Shown: one piece after another, positions 26,277 to 35,124 of the stretch
Layout of the letters: every line of letters begins with the position of its first letter
Position numbering within the stretch: the stretch's first letter is position 1
Assembly: GCF_014649835.1 (NCBI RefSeq)
Contig: NZ_BMTU01000005.1
Location: 496,001-560,000, forward strand
Direction: 5' to 3'
Length of the DNA: 64,000 nucleotides
From: Streptomyces pilosus
Lineage (GTDB): Bacteria > Actinomycetota > Actinomycetes > Streptomycetales > Streptomycetaceae
Program-made: the position numbers and the translations under genes
The notes under the pieces: model-generated
Seen by the model: only the letters and a program-made list of their open reading frames with translations
What the model was told of the DNA's origin: nothing
Databases searched by the model: none

Positions 26277-27439
26277 GCCGGCGGCCCGCCACGGTCCCGC
26301 CCGGCACGGACGGGCCGGACGGTATGCCCCTCGTCCCGGAGCACGGCGTGCTGAAGTCCCTGCTGGGCGCCTGGGCCCTGGCCGCCTGCGCGCCGGCCGA
26401 GGCGGAGGCCGTCGAGGAGCACCTCGGGGACTGCGGGCCCTGCGCGGACGAGGCGCTGCGGCTGCGGGAGGCGGTCGGCCTCCTGCACCGGCCCGAGAGC
26501 CTCGACCTGGACCCGGGGCTGCGCACCCGCGTGCTGGAGTCCTGCCTGGAACGGCGCCCGCCGCGGGTCCCCGTACCGGAGTGGGCCGCCGCCTACGACG
26601 CCGAGACGGCGCGGCTGGACGCCCTGCTCCAGGACTTCGGTGTCTCCGAGTGGCACGCGCCGGTACGGCTGCGCTGGTACGAGGCCGACGAGGCGAGCAG
26701 CCGCCGCACCACCGTCGCCGGGGTGATCGCGCACCTGCTGACGGTCGACGGGCTGGTCGCGGTCGCCCTCGGCCTGGACGACCCGCTCGGCACCGTCGCG
26801 GCCGCCCGGCCCACCCCCGCGGAGCGCACCGAGGCGTACTGGCGGGCCGCCCGCTTCCCGCCGACCCGCTCCGTGCGCGGACCCTGGCGCGAGCAGAGCC
26901 ACGCCCTCGTGCGGACCGTGTCCTTCACCGGCGGCGGCACCGGGCGGACGACGGTCCCCTACGGCGACTTCGAACTGCCGCTGTCCGACGCGATGCTGGA
27001 CCGCGCCTTCGAGTGCTGGGTGCACGCCGAGGACATCGCCGAGGCGGTCGACTACCCCTACGAACCACCCTCGGGACGGCATCTGCACCGCCTGGTCGAC
27101 CTGGCCGCGCGGATGCTCCCGGCCGTCCTGGAGCACCGCAGGCTGCACGGGCTGGCCTCGCCCGTCGAGCGCCGGCTGGTCGCCGCCGGGGAGCCGGGGC
27201 GCAGCCTGCGGCTGGAGATCGAGGGGTCGGGCGGCGGGGAGTGGCTGATCCCGCTGGACTCCCCCGCGGCGAAGGGCTCCGCCGAGCACGAGGTGGCGCA
27301 TGTCGCGCTGGACGGCGCGGAGTTCTGCCGCCTGGCCGCCGGCCACCTCCCCCCGCGGGAGGCTGCCGCCGGGCAGGAGGGGGACCGCACGGCGATCCGC
27401 GACGTCCTCTTCGCCGCGGCGAGCATGAGCAGGATGTAG
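26273..27439 (+). CDS. Anti-sigma factor: zinc-finger (ZAS) plus mycothiol-type DinB domain
   Basis: A 388-residue protein starting inside the sigma factor's stop codon. Residues about 24-75 form a ZAS-like anti-sigma module with H50-x3-C54-x2-C57. Residues about 95-260 match the DinB/maleylpyruvate-isomerase N-terminal fold, with the metal-ligand pattern H ('VIAHLLTVDGLV') and E-x3-H ('FECWVHAEDIAEAV'). The rest is a C-terminal alpha/beta domain as in mycothiol-dependent enzymes. No transmembrane helix is present, so the signal is probably cytoplasmic. The domain pairing suggests sigma release tied to metal or thiol (mycothiol) state; that is inference. Confidence 0.8.
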   Translation: MSRRPATVPPGTDGPDGMPLVPEHGVLKSLLGAWALAACAPAEAEAVEEHLGDCGPCADEALRLREAVGLLHRPESLDLDPGLRTRVLESCLERRPPRVPVPEWAAAYDAETARLDALLQDFGVSEWHAPVRLRWYEADEASSRRTTVAGVIAHLLTVDGLVAVALGLDDPLGTVAAARPTPAERTEAYWRAARFPPTRSVRGPWREQSHALVRTVSFTGGGTGRTTVPYGDFELPLSDAMLDRAFECWVHAEDIAEAVDYPYEPPSGRHLHRLVDLAARMLPAVLEHRRLHGLASPVERRLVAAGEPGRSLRLEIEGSGGGEWLIPLDSPAAKGSAEHEVAHVALDGAEFCRLAAGHLPPREAAAGQEGDRTAIRDVLFAAASMSRM

Positions 27440-27481
27440 CGCGGGCTCGGGCTCGGGCGGCCGGAGGGGCTGACCGAACAA

Positions 27482-28363
27482 CTAGGCGAAGACCACGGTC
27501 CTGCGGCCGTTCAGCAGGATCCTCCGCTCCGCGTGCCACTTCACCGCCCGCGCCAGCGCCTGGCACTCCACGTCACGGCCGATCGCGACGAGCCCCTCGG
27601 GGGTGACGTCGTGCCCCACCCGCTCGACCTCCTGCTCGATGATCGGCCCCTCGTCGAGGTCGGCGGTGACGTAGTGCGCGGTGGCGCCGATCAGCTTCAC
27701 GCCCCGCAGGTGCGCCTGGTGGTACGGCTTCGCGCCCTTGAAGCTCGGCAGGAAGGAGTGGTGGATGTTGATGATCCGCCCGGAGAGCTGCTTGCACAGG
27801 TCGTCGGAGAGGACCTGCATGTAGCGGGCGAGGACGACGAGTTCGACCTCCTCCTCGCGCACGATCTCCAGCAGCCTGGCCTCCGCCTCCGGCTTGCCGT
27901 CCTTCGGCACGGGGATGTGGTGGAAGGGGATGCCGTACGAGGACACCAGCTCGGCGAAGTCGGTGTGGTTGGACACCACGCCGGCGATCTCCACCGGCAG
28001 CGCGCCCGTCCGCGCGCGGAACAGCAGGTCGTTCAGGCAGTGCCCGAACCTGCTGACCATGAGCAGGATGCGCATCTTCTCGTCGGCCCGGTTGATCTGC
28101 CAGTCCATGCGGAAGGAGTCTCCGATCGCCGCGAAGCTCGCCCGCAGCTTCTCCACGGTCACCGGGGCCTCCGCGGAGAAGTGGACCCGCATGAAGAACA
28201 GTCCCGTGTCGTGGTCGCCGAACTGCTGGCTGTCCTCGATGTTGCAGCCGGTCATGAACAGGTAGCTGGACACCGCGTGCACGATGCCCTGCTTGTCGGG
28301 ACAGAACAGGGTGAGGACGTACTGGTCGGCCGGGGCCGCGGCTCGGGTGGACTGCTCGCTCAT
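27482..28363 (-). CDS. purU: Formyltetrahydrofolate deformylase PurU
   Basis: A 293-residue enzyme that hydrolyses 10-formyl-THF to formate and THF, supplying formate for purine synthesis and balancing one-carbon pools. An N-terminal ACT domain (about residues 12-85, 'YVLTLFCPDKQGIVHAVSSY') precedes the formyltransferase catalytic domain. That domain carries 'INIHHSFLPSFKGAKPY' (catalytic His) and 'ATAHYVTADLDEGPII' (catalytic Asp). The length is normal. The frame stays open upstream, but ATG 28363 gives the expected N-terminus. It is convergent with the anti-sigma gene, with only 42 bp between. Confidence 0.95.
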   Translation of the reverse strand: MSEQSTRAAAPADQYVLTLFCPDKQGIVHAVSSYLFMTGCNIEDSQQFGDHDTGLFFMRVHFSAEAPVTVEKLRASFAAIGDSFRMDWQINRADEKMRILLMVSRFGHCLNDLLFRARTGALPVEIAGVVSNHTDFAELVSSYGIPFHHIPVPKDGKPEAEARLLEIVREEEVELVVLARYMQVLSDDLCKQLSGRIINIHHSFLPSFKGAKPYHQAHLRGVKLIGATAHYVTADLDEGPIIEQEVERVGHDVTPEGLVAIGRDVECQALARAVKWHAERRILLNGRRTVVFA

Positions 28364-28410
28364 GCAGAAAAGGGTCCCACACGAGGCGTCACGGCCGGGG
28401 GGTCGTTCCG

Positions 28411-28905
28411 CTACGCGGACCGCGTCACGATCCGCAGCACGTCGAGGCTGCTCGGCGGGGTGTCCGGGTCCTCGCCGTCGCTGGTCGCCATCCGGACGTG
28501 CGCGTCCCGCGCGGCACGCACCGCCTCCGGCCACCCCTCGTGCTCGAGGTAGGCGGTCACCGGCGCGTCCGGCCCGACCTGGTGCATGATCCGCAGCACG
28601 CGCAGCACCGCGGTGTCGACGAGCGCCGCCTCCTGGGAGTCGCGGAAGATCGTGCCGACGTACTTCTCCGCCGACCAGTTGTCCAGCCAGGTGTCCTCGA
28701 CCAGCCGGTACACGGCGTCGGTGACGTCCCCGTAGCCGGGCACGCCGGCCAGCCAGACGTCCCGCTGGAAGCCGGGGTCGGAGAGCATGTGCAGCGCGGA
28801 GCGCACATTGCTGCGCCAGCGCCACCACGGCATGTCGTTGAGTGGCATGCCGCCCATGGTGGAGGAGCGACGGCCGCGACGGGAAGAGTTCTCCGAACCT
28901 TGCAC
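28411..28905 (-). CDS. SCO4402-family protein of unknown function
   Basis: A 164-residue cytoplasmic protein with the conserved segment 'MPLNDMPWWRWRSNVRSALH' near the N-terminus, then a helical domain ('VTDAVYRLVEDTWLDNWSAE', 'DTAVLRVLRIMHQVGPDAPV'). I recognise the actinobacterial SCO4402 family; no biochemical function is known to me. I place the start at GTG 28905 because TACGAT lies 8 nt upstream (leaderless pattern). ATG 28857 or ATG 28848 are possible later starts. It precedes purU by 47 bp on the same strand and may be co-transcribed with it. Confidence 0.7.
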   Translation of the reverse strand: MQGSENSSRRGRRSSTMGGMPLNDMPWWRWRSNVRSALHMLSDPGFQRDVWLAGVPGYGDVTDAVYRLVEDTWLDNWSAEKYVGTIFRDSQEAALVDTAVLRVLRIMHQVGPDAPVTAYLEHEGWPEAVRAARDAHVRMATSDGEDPDTPPSSLDVLRIVTRSA

Positions 28906-28913
28906 GGTCGTCG

Positions 28914-28919
28914 ATCGTA
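28914..28919 (-). promoter_or_regulatory. -10 hexamer of SCO4402-family gene
   Basis: TACGAT on the minus strand ends 8 nt before the proposed GTG start at 28905. It fits TAnnnT. Confidence 0.4.
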
Positions 28920-29029
28920 CGTTTCCGCCCGCCGCGGGTCGCACGGGACCCCGCAATTCACCCCGCCGTCACCGTCCGTTGACCGAGGGTCACTCCGGGG
29001 TTGGCCGTGTGGGGGAATCGTGCGGGGAC

Positions 29030-30337
29030 ATGACCGGCAGGCGACAGAACCGCAGCACCTTCCTCCCCCGCCTCCTCACCCGGCGCGTCAGAGCCGCCGC
29101 CCTGACCACGGGCGCGCTGGCGGCGTGTGCGCCGATCGCCGCCGGGTGCGGTGTCGTCCCCGGTGCCACGGGGGGCTCCGGGGACGACACCATCACGGTG
29201 ATGACCTGGGCGCCGCAGGACACCGACGCCACCAACAAGCCCGGGATGCCCGCCTTCGCGGAGGCCTGGGCCCGCTGGATCAACTCCGAGGGCGGCCTCG
29301 ACGGCCGCCGGGTCGAGGTGCTGACCTGCAACGAGCGCAACGACTCGGTGAGCGCCGCACGGTGCGCCCGGCGTGCCGTGGAGGAGGAGGTCGTCGCGGT
29401 CGTCGGCTCCTACAGCCAGTACGCCGAGGGCTTCCTGCCCACCCTGGAGGCCGCCGGCATCCCTTACATCGGCGGCTACGGCATCACCACCGCCGAGTTC
29501 ACCAGTCCCCTGTCCTACCCGGTCAACGGCGGCCAGCCGGCGCTGCTGGCGGGCCTCGGCCGCACCCTCGCCGACACCTGCGGCCCGGTCACCCTGATCC
29601 GGCCCGACACCCTCGCGGGCGACCAGCTGCCCCCGCTGCTCGACTCGGGCCTGAAGGCGGGCGGGCACGCGCTCGCCGGCGACCAGCGGGCCGTGGAGGC
29701 GGACACCTCGTACGAGAGCCAGACCAGGCGGGCCCTGGAGCGCGCGACCACCGATCCCGCCCGACCCGGCTGTGTGGTGCCCGCGCTCGGTGACCGCACG
29801 GGCACCTTCATGGACTCCTTCCGGCGGGCCCGCGCGGACTACCCCGAGGTGCGCACCGCGACCGTGCTGGGCAGCGTCGACCAGTCCGCCGTGGACGCGT
29901 CCGGCGGGCCGTCGAGTCCCTACGAGGGGTCGTACGTGACCGGCTGGTACCCGGCGGCGGGCGACCCGCGCTGGGACGCCATGAAGCAGGTGATCGAGAA
30001 GGAGGCGTTCGGTGACAACCGGGTCGACGCGGCGGACGCCGGGGTGCAGACCACCTGGATCGCCTACACCGTGTTCCGGCAGGTCGTGGAGTCGCTCGGG
30101 GACGGCGAGGTGAACTCCGACACGGTGAGCGGCGCGCTGGACGGCGGGCTGAAGGTCACCACCGGCGACCTCACCCCCACCCTGGAGTGGAAGTTCCAGG
30201 ACGAGCTGGCCGCCGTCGGCTATCCCCGCCTGGTCAACGCGAACGTGACCCTCCAGGTGGTCGAGAAGGGCCGGCTGGTGGCCGCCCGCAAGGGCTTCAC
30301 GGACGTGACGGACACCCTGCGGGGCGCGGATCTGTAG
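29030..30337 (+). CDS. Substrate-binding lipoprotein (type 1 periplasmic-binding fold)
   Basis: A 435-residue exported lipoprotein. A Tat/Sec-like N-terminus with several Arg residues is followed by a lipobox ending at Cys40 ('APIAAGCG'). The mature part resembles leucine/branched-chain-type binding proteins: 'AFAEAWARWINSEGGLDGRR', 'ARRAVEEEVVAVVGSYSQYA', 'AGIPYIGGYG'. ABC permease genes are not nearby, so it may work with permeases elsewhere or act as an extracellular sensor. I chose ATG 29030 because it precedes the signal peptide closely. It is divergent from the SCO4402-family gene. Confidence 0.8.
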   Translation: MTGRRQNRSTFLPRLLTRRVRAAALTTGALAACAPIAAGCGVVPGATGGSGDDTITVMTWAPQDTDATNKPGMPAFAEAWARWINSEGGLDGRRVEVLTCNERNDSVSAARCARRAVEEEVVAVVGSYSQYAEGFLPTLEAAGIPYIGGYGITTAEFTSPLSYPVNGGQPALLAGLGRTLADTCGPVTLIRPDTLAGDQLPPLLDSGLKAGGHALAGDQRAVEADTSYESQTRRALERATTDPARPGCVVPALGDRTGTFMDSFRRARADYPEVRTATVLGSVDQSAVDASGGPSSPYEGSYVTGWYPAAGDPRWDAMKQVIEKEAFGDNRVDAADAGVQTTWIAYTVFRQVVESLGDGEVNSDTVSGALDGGLKVTTGDLTPTLEWKFQDELAAVGYPRLVNANVTLQVVEKGRLVAARKGFTDVTDTLRGADL

Positions 30338-30391
30338 CGGGTCCGCCGGCCACCGGTGAACGGCGGCCGGCCGGTCCCGGGCGGGCCGGGC

Positions 30392-32284
30392 TCAGAGCTG
30401 GGTGGGCTGGCGCTGGGTCAGCCCGTACTGCTGGGCGATCTTGTTCCACAGCGTGGCCGCCCTGCCCTTCTCGGCGGTCGCGGTACCGCTGTCCCGGTTC
30501 CCGGCCTGGGTCTCCCTGGTCGTGCGGGCCTGGCCCTTCCGGCAGCCCTTCTTGCCGGCCGCCTGGTCGGCCCACGCCGCGTAGTGGTTGTCGGCGGAGG
30601 CCGACGCCTGCCACGCCTTGGTGAGCGCGGCGCTCAGGGCCTCGTGGTCGGGCAGCTTGTCCACCGACAGCGCGGAGAGGTCGGTGACCAGCTTGCTGCG
30701 CTCCCCGGCCGCCTGCCGGAGGTCCTTGGCCGCCTGCTCCAGGTTGCGGCAGGACTTCACGTCCGCGACCGCGTTGATCACGGCGGTCCGGCTGTCGCCG
30801 CTGTGCGCCAGCAGCTTGTCCAGCTCGACGGCCTGCTCGCGGACGGGGTCCACGGTGGGCGAGGGCGACGCCTCGGCCTCCTGGCTCGCGGGCGCGGTGG
30901 CGGACACCGTCTCCTTGGCGCCGCCGTCTTCGTCGCCCCCGCTGCCGAGCAGGGCGCCCGCGCCGATGCCGAGGACGGCGATGCCGACGCCGACCGCCGC
31001 GATGACCGGCACGCGGGTGCCGCTGCGGCCCCCGCCGCGTCCGCCGCCCCCGCCGCGTCCGGCGCCTCCACCGCGTCCGCCGGAGCGGCCGGACGGGTGC
31101 GGGGTGTGCGCGGCCGGGGCGGGGCCGCCGTACTCGACGCGCGGGAGCTGCTGGGTGGAGCCGGCCGGGCCGCCGTCGTCGCTGCGGAACAGGTTGTCGA
31201 ACTCGGCGGGCGGCTGCCGGCCGGCGTCACCGGGCGGCGGACCGGCCGGTGCGCCGTAGGACGCGCCGGGCGGCTGGTCGGTGACGGGGGCGATGAACTG
31301 GGTGGCCTCGGCGTCGGGATGGCCGGCGGACGGCAGCGGACCGGCGCCGGGCGCGTGCTGCTGCGGGCGACCCAGGTACCGGGTGTCCTCGGAGTGGTGC
31401 GCGGCGGGCATCTCGGGCGGCAGCGCGCCCGGGCCCACCGGGGGTATGTACTGCGTCGCGCCCTCGTCGGCGCCGGCGGCGGGCACCGGCGGCAGGAACT
31501 GGGTGGCCCCTTCCGACCCGTCGGGTGCGGCGGGCGGCAGGGGCGCGCCGCCGGCCCGGGGGGCGCCGTAGCCCTGGTGGGGGGCCTGGTGCGCGGGGGT
31601 TCCGTAGGCCGAGCCGTACGGGTCGGAGGCGCCGGCGTCCGGGCCCTGGTGGCCGCCGTACCCGGCGCCCGGCTGTGCGTGGGGTGCGGGCGCGGCGCCG
31701 TACGCCTGGGAGGCGCCGTGAGCGCCGTGAGCGCCGTGAGCGCCGGGGTGAGCATCGTGCGGAGCGCCGTAGGGGTCGCCGCCGCCGTGGGGGGCGCCGT
31801 AGGGGTCGCCGCCGCCGTGCGGCGCGCCCGGGTGGCCGCCGTACCCGGCGTCCGGCTGCGGCAGGGGCGCGGCACCGGGGTGCCCGCCGTAGCCGGCGTC
31901 GGCGCCGTGGGACGCGGGACGGGCACCCTCGGGCGGCAGCGGGCCGGGGCCCTGGCCGCCCGGGGACGCGGCCGGGGCGTTCCAGGAGGACTGTTCCGGA
32001 GTGCCGCCCCACGAACCGTCGGGCGGGGCCTGCCAGTTCTGGCCGGACGACGGGCCGGGCTCCTGCGGGCCGGGACCCCACGGTGTGCCCCAGGTCTGGC
32101 CGCCGGGCGGGGCCGAGGCGGGGAACCCGCCCGCGGGGGGCCGGCCGTCGGCACCGGAGCCGCCCGGGGCGACCGGTCCGGCCGCCGCGCCCGGCAGCAG
32201 GGGCTCACCACCGTCGGAGGGCAGCACGATGCCTTCGCGCGCGGGGCGCGCCGAGGGCTCCTCGCCCTGTCCACTCTGCGTCAC
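30392..32284 (-). CDS. Disordered membrane protein with repeated TQ motifs
   Basis: A 630-residue protein. The first ~420 residues are Pro/Gly/Ala-rich and low complexity, with repeats of 'GYGGHPGA', 'GGGDPYGAPH' and 'HGAHGAHGA'. One transmembrane helix (about 424-446, 'VPVIAAVGVGIAVLGIGAGA') follows an Arg/Gly-rich stretch. A ~180-residue helical extracytoplasmic domain with two Cys residues ends the protein. The cytoplasmic half holds 'GATQFLPPV', 'GATQYIPPV', 'EATQFIAPV' and 'STQQLPRV', a recurring T-Q-(F/Y)-(L/I)-x-P-V motif. Such Thr motifs could be Ser/Thr-kinase targets; this is inference. GTG 32284 has GGAG 5 nt upstream. The function is unknown. Confidence 0.75.
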   Translation of the reverse strand: MTQSGQGEEPSARPAREGIVLPSDGGEPLLPGAAAGPVAPGGSGADGRPPAGGFPASAPPGGQTWGTPWGPGPQEPGPSSGQNWQAPPDGSWGGTPEQSSWNAPAASPGGQGPGPLPPEGARPASHGADAGYGGHPGAAPLPQPDAGYGGHPGAPHGGGDPYGAPHGGGDPYGAPHDAHPGAHGAHGAHGASQAYGAAPAPHAQPGAGYGGHQGPDAGASDPYGSAYGTPAHQAPHQGYGAPRAGGAPLPPAAPDGSEGATQFLPPVPAAGADEGATQYIPPVGPGALPPEMPAAHHSEDTRYLGRPQQHAPGAGPLPSAGHPDAEATQFIAPVTDQPPGASYGAPAGPPPGDAGRQPPAEFDNLFRSDDGGPAGSTQQLPRVEYGGPAPAAHTPHPSGRSGGRGGGAGRGGGGGRGGGRSGTRVPVIAAVGVGIAVLGIGAGALLGSGGDEDGGAKETVSATAPASQEAEASPSPTVDPVREQAVELDKLLAHSGDSRTAVINAVADVKSCRNLEQAAKDLRQAAGERSKLVTDLSALSVDKLPDHEALSAALTKAWQASASADNHYAAWADQAAGKKGCRKGQARTTRETQAGNRDSGTATAEKGRAATLWNKIAQQYGLTQRQPTQL

Positions 32285-32461
32285 CGGGACTCCTACCAAT
32301 GGGGGACCTTGTGAATCGTCGGCTCACGCTACCGGGTCCCCGGAGCACGGTGCCACGCAGCACAGAACCTGACCTCCTGCCCTGTGAGCGCGGTAACAAA
32401 ACCACGTCACCGCTCGCTGATCATGTCCCCTCTCCCCCGTCTCCCTGTCGCCCAACTGCCC

Positions 32462-33847
32462 TCAGGCGGCCGTCTGGAGCTCCATGCGCGCCCCGAACTC
32501 CCGTACCACCGGCTCCTCCCGGAAGGGTTCGAGGCGCTGCTGGAGGTCCTCCAGGTACTCGGCGCCCCGGTTGGAGCGGAGCCCGCCCAGCAGTTCCGCC
32601 GCCTTCAGGCCGGTGCTGCAGGCCTGTTCGATCTCGCGCTGCTGCACCTGCGCGGTGGCCAGCAGCACGTAGCCGATCGCCCGCCGCCGGGCCCGCGAGG
32701 CGGGATGCCCGTCCAGGGACTGGCGGGCGTACCGCGCCGCCGCCTCGGCGTTCCCGAGGTCCCGGTGGCAGTGCGCCAACTCGTCGGCCAGATAGGCCTC
32801 GTCGAAGTGCGTGATCCACACCGGGTCGTCGCCGGAGTCCGCGGCGGCGGACTCCATCGCGCTCAGGGCGCGCCCCGCCGCCGCGTGCGCGGCGTGCGTG
32901 TCGCCCATCAGCGCGTGCCCGCGTGCCTCCGCCGCGAGGAACATCGCGTCCGCGCGGGGGGTCACCCGCCCCCGCGCGCCCTCCTGCGCCGCCCGTGCCA
33001 ACTGGGCGATCTCGCGCGGGTTCCCGAGCTGCGCGGCCAGGTGGCTCATGGAGGCGGCGAGCACGTAGCCGCCGTAGCCGCGGTCCCCGGCCGCCTGCGC
33101 CAGCCGCAGCGCCTGGATGTAGTAGCGCTGGGCGAGCCCCGGCTGCCCGGTGTCCACGGCCATGTACCCGGCGAGTTCGGTCAGTCGTGCGACCGCGGCG
33201 AACAGGTCGCGGCCCACGGCCTCCCGGTACGACCCCGCCAGCAGTCCCGAGACGACGCTGTTGAGGTAGTGCACCACGACCGGGCGGACGTGCCCGCTGC
33301 CGTACTGGTGGTCCAGGTCGACCAGCGCCTGCGTCATGGACCGGACGGCCGCGACGTCGGACTGACCCACCCGCGGTCCCGCCGAGCGCGCCACCTGCCC
33401 GTCGGGTGCGGAGATCAGCCAGTCGCGGCTCGGCTCCACCAGCGCGGAGGCGGCGACGGAGGAGCCGGACAGGAAGTCCCGCCGCCCCACGTCGCTGCGC
33501 CACAGCTCGCAGACCTGCTCGATGGCGCCCAGTACCGTCGGCGAGAACTGGAGCCCGACCCCCGAGGCGAGGTTCTTGCCGTTGGCCATGCCGATCTCGT
33601 CGATCGTGACCGTACGGCCCAGTTTGCGGCCCAGGGCCTCGGCGATGACCGCCGGCGCCCGGCCCCTGGGCTGCTGCCCGCGCAGCCAGCGCGCCACCGA
33701 CGTCTTGTCGTAGCGCAGGTCGAGGCCGTGCTCGGCGCCGCACATGTTGACCCTGCGGGCCAGTCCGGCGTTGGAGCACCCGGCTTCCTGGATGAGCGCC
33801 TGCAGCCGTTCGTTCGGCTGCCGCGCGACGAGAGGCCTTGCGGCCAT
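32462..33847 (-). CDS. NsdA-like transcriptional regulator with TPR repeats
   Basis: A 461-residue cytoplasmic protein. The N-terminal ~90 residues look like a DNA-binding domain ('NERLQALIQEAGCSNAGLAR', 'YDKTSVARWLRGQQPRGRAP'). The remainder is helical with TPR-like repeats ('AHAAAGRALSAMESAAAD', 'CHRDLGNAEAAARYARQSL'). This layout is that of the NsdA-type Streptomyces regulators, one of which negatively affects sporulation and antibiotic output in S. coelicolor. I assign family only, not orthology. ATG 33847 is preceded by GGGGTAC. It is upstream of the TQ-motif protein on the same strand, with a 177-bp gap. Confidence 0.75.
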   Translation of the reverse strand: MAARPLVARQPNERLQALIQEAGCSNAGLARRVNMCGAEHGLDLRYDKTSVARWLRGQQPRGRAPAVIAEALGRKLGRTVTIDEIGMANGKNLASGVGLQFSPTVLGAIEQVCELWRSDVGRRDFLSGSSVAASALVEPSRDWLISAPDGQVARSAGPRVGQSDVAAVRSMTQALVDLDHQYGSGHVRPVVVHYLNSVVSGLLAGSYREAVGRDLFAAVARLTELAGYMAVDTGQPGLAQRYYIQALRLAQAAGDRGYGGYVLAASMSHLAAQLGNPREIAQLARAAQEGARGRVTPRADAMFLAAEARGHALMGDTHAAHAAAGRALSAMESAAADSGDDPVWITHFDEAYLADELAHCHRDLGNAEAAARYARQSLDGHPASRARRRAIGYVLLATAQVQQREIEQACSTGLKAAELLGGLRSNRGAEYLEDLQQRLEPFREEPVVREFGARMELQTAA

Positions 33848-34161
33848 GGCGTACCCCCTGAGGCTGCGGTGCCTGCCCACGCACCGGGTTGACGTTCTTC
33901 CGCGGCCGTACTTCTCACGTCCCGGCGAGACGAACCGGCCGTGAAGATCAATGCCCCGCCGCTGTGCCGACAATGCGAAGCATGTGAGGATTGCCGGGGT
34001 AACGGCGGTTGCCGGCCCCCCTCGTGGTTACCCATCCGCGAACGCGGTTCCCCCGCGCGCCCCCGCGGATGCACCCGTGCGCCCCGGACCGGGACCCGGT
34101 GCTCTCCCCCCGCGCATACGGGCGGGCGTAACCCCTGGTGACACCCGTAGTTGTGTTCATC
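33848..34161. promoter_or_regulatory. Divergent intergenic region
   Basis: This 314-bp gap between the NsdA-like gene (minus) and the prim-pol-like gene (plus) has no coding frame. GGGTAAC and GTTACCC (about 33997-34031) form a loose 7-bp inverted repeat. The rest is G+C-rich and unremarkable to me. Confidence 0.35.
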
Positions 34162-34815
34162 GTGGAAGAGACCATCGCGGGCGCCGACGCCGTACAGATC
34201 CCGAAGCAGCGCGGGGAATCGCTGCTGGACGCCGCCGTCCGCTACACGGAGGAGCGGCACTGGGACGTGGTGCCGGGCACCTGGCTGGAGACCCGGAGCG
34301 GGGTGCAGGGCTGCTCGTGCGGTGACGCGGCGTGCCCCGCGCCCGGGGCGCATCCGGCCCGCGAGGACTGGGCGGTGCGGGCGACCGGCAGCGCGACCGT
34401 CGCCCGGCGGATGTGGCGGGAGCGGCCGGACGCCTCGGTCCTGTTGCCCACCGGGCTGACCTTCGACGCGGTGTCCGTGCCGGAGTCGGCCGGGTTCCTG
34501 GCGCTCGCGCGGATGGAGCGGCTGGGGCTGACGCCGGGGCCGGTCACGGTGACGCCGCACCGGCGGACGGAGTTCTTCGTGCTGCCGGGGGCCGCCGCGA
34601 AGGTGCCGAAGCTGCTGCGCGGCCTGGGCTGGTCGCTGTCGTCGATCGACCTGACGGTGCGCGGGGAGGGCGACTTCGTGGCCGCGCCGCCCACCCGGGT
34701 CGGGTCGCGGGGCGCCGTGCAGTGGGCCTGCCGGCCGTCCGCGGCCAACCGGTGGCTGCCGGACGTGGAGGAGATCGTCCCGCCACTGGCCTACGCGTGC
34801 GGACGGGACCGGTAG
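34162..34815 (+). CDS. Bifunctional primase/polymerase-like domain protein
   Basis: A 217-residue protein of the small prim-pol N-terminal-domain family common in Streptomyces. It has 'LDAAVRYTEERHWDVVPGTW', a Cys-rich 'CSCGDAACPAPGAHPARE', and 'VLLPTGLTFDAVSVPESAGF'. The acidic catalytic pair of active archaeo-eukaryotic primases (D-x-D) reads F-D-A-V here, so polymerase activity is doubtful. A DNA- or nucleotide-binding role is possible. The start is GTG 34162; a frame-internal ACC/ATG upstream is open but lacks signals. It has no operon partner. Confidence 0.65.
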   Translation: MEETIAGADAVQIPKQRGESLLDAAVRYTEERHWDVVPGTWLETRSGVQGCSCGDAACPAPGAHPAREDWAVRATGSATVARRMWRERPDASVLLPTGLTFDAVSVPESAGFLALARMERLGLTPGPVTVTPHRRTEFFVLPGAAAKVPKLLRGLGWSLSSIDLTVRGEGDFVAAPPTRVGSRGAVQWACRPSAANRWLPDVEEIVPPLAYACGRDR

Positions 34816-34895
34816 GCCACCTACCACCCTCCGACCGGGCCCGCGACCCCCTCCCGCCGCGCGCCGGCCGCCCTCCCGCCGGGCCCGCGCCGGGC

Positions 34896-35014
34896 CCGCG
34901 CCGCCCGGCGGCCGCGGATCCGGATCGTCCGGCCACCGCGGATCCGTAGTGGCCGGCGACCGCCGTTCCGCAGGGTCGGCGACCGCGACTCCGTGCCGTC
35001 CGGCGACCGCGGTT
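34896..35014. repeat. Five tandem copies of a ~24-bp G/C-rich unit
   Basis: Units begin at 34896, 34920, 34944, 34968 and 34991 (24, 24, 24, 23 and 24 bp). The consensus is CCG then 5-6 variable bases, then G-T/G-C-C-G-G-C-G-A-C-C-G-C and a final GAT/GTT. They sit in the 309-bp gap between the prim-pol-like and hydrolase genes, which I see as otherwise non-coding. They may be a variable-number repeat or a folded RNA 3' end. Confidence 0.65.
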
Positions 35015-35124
35015 CCATGGACCCCCTCGGGCGTCCCCCGCCCGGGAGGGGCACGGGCGCCGTGCTGCCCGTCGGCTTCCGGCTGCGGAGGGGGAGATCG
35101 TCCTGCGCCTCGCCGCGCGGGCGT

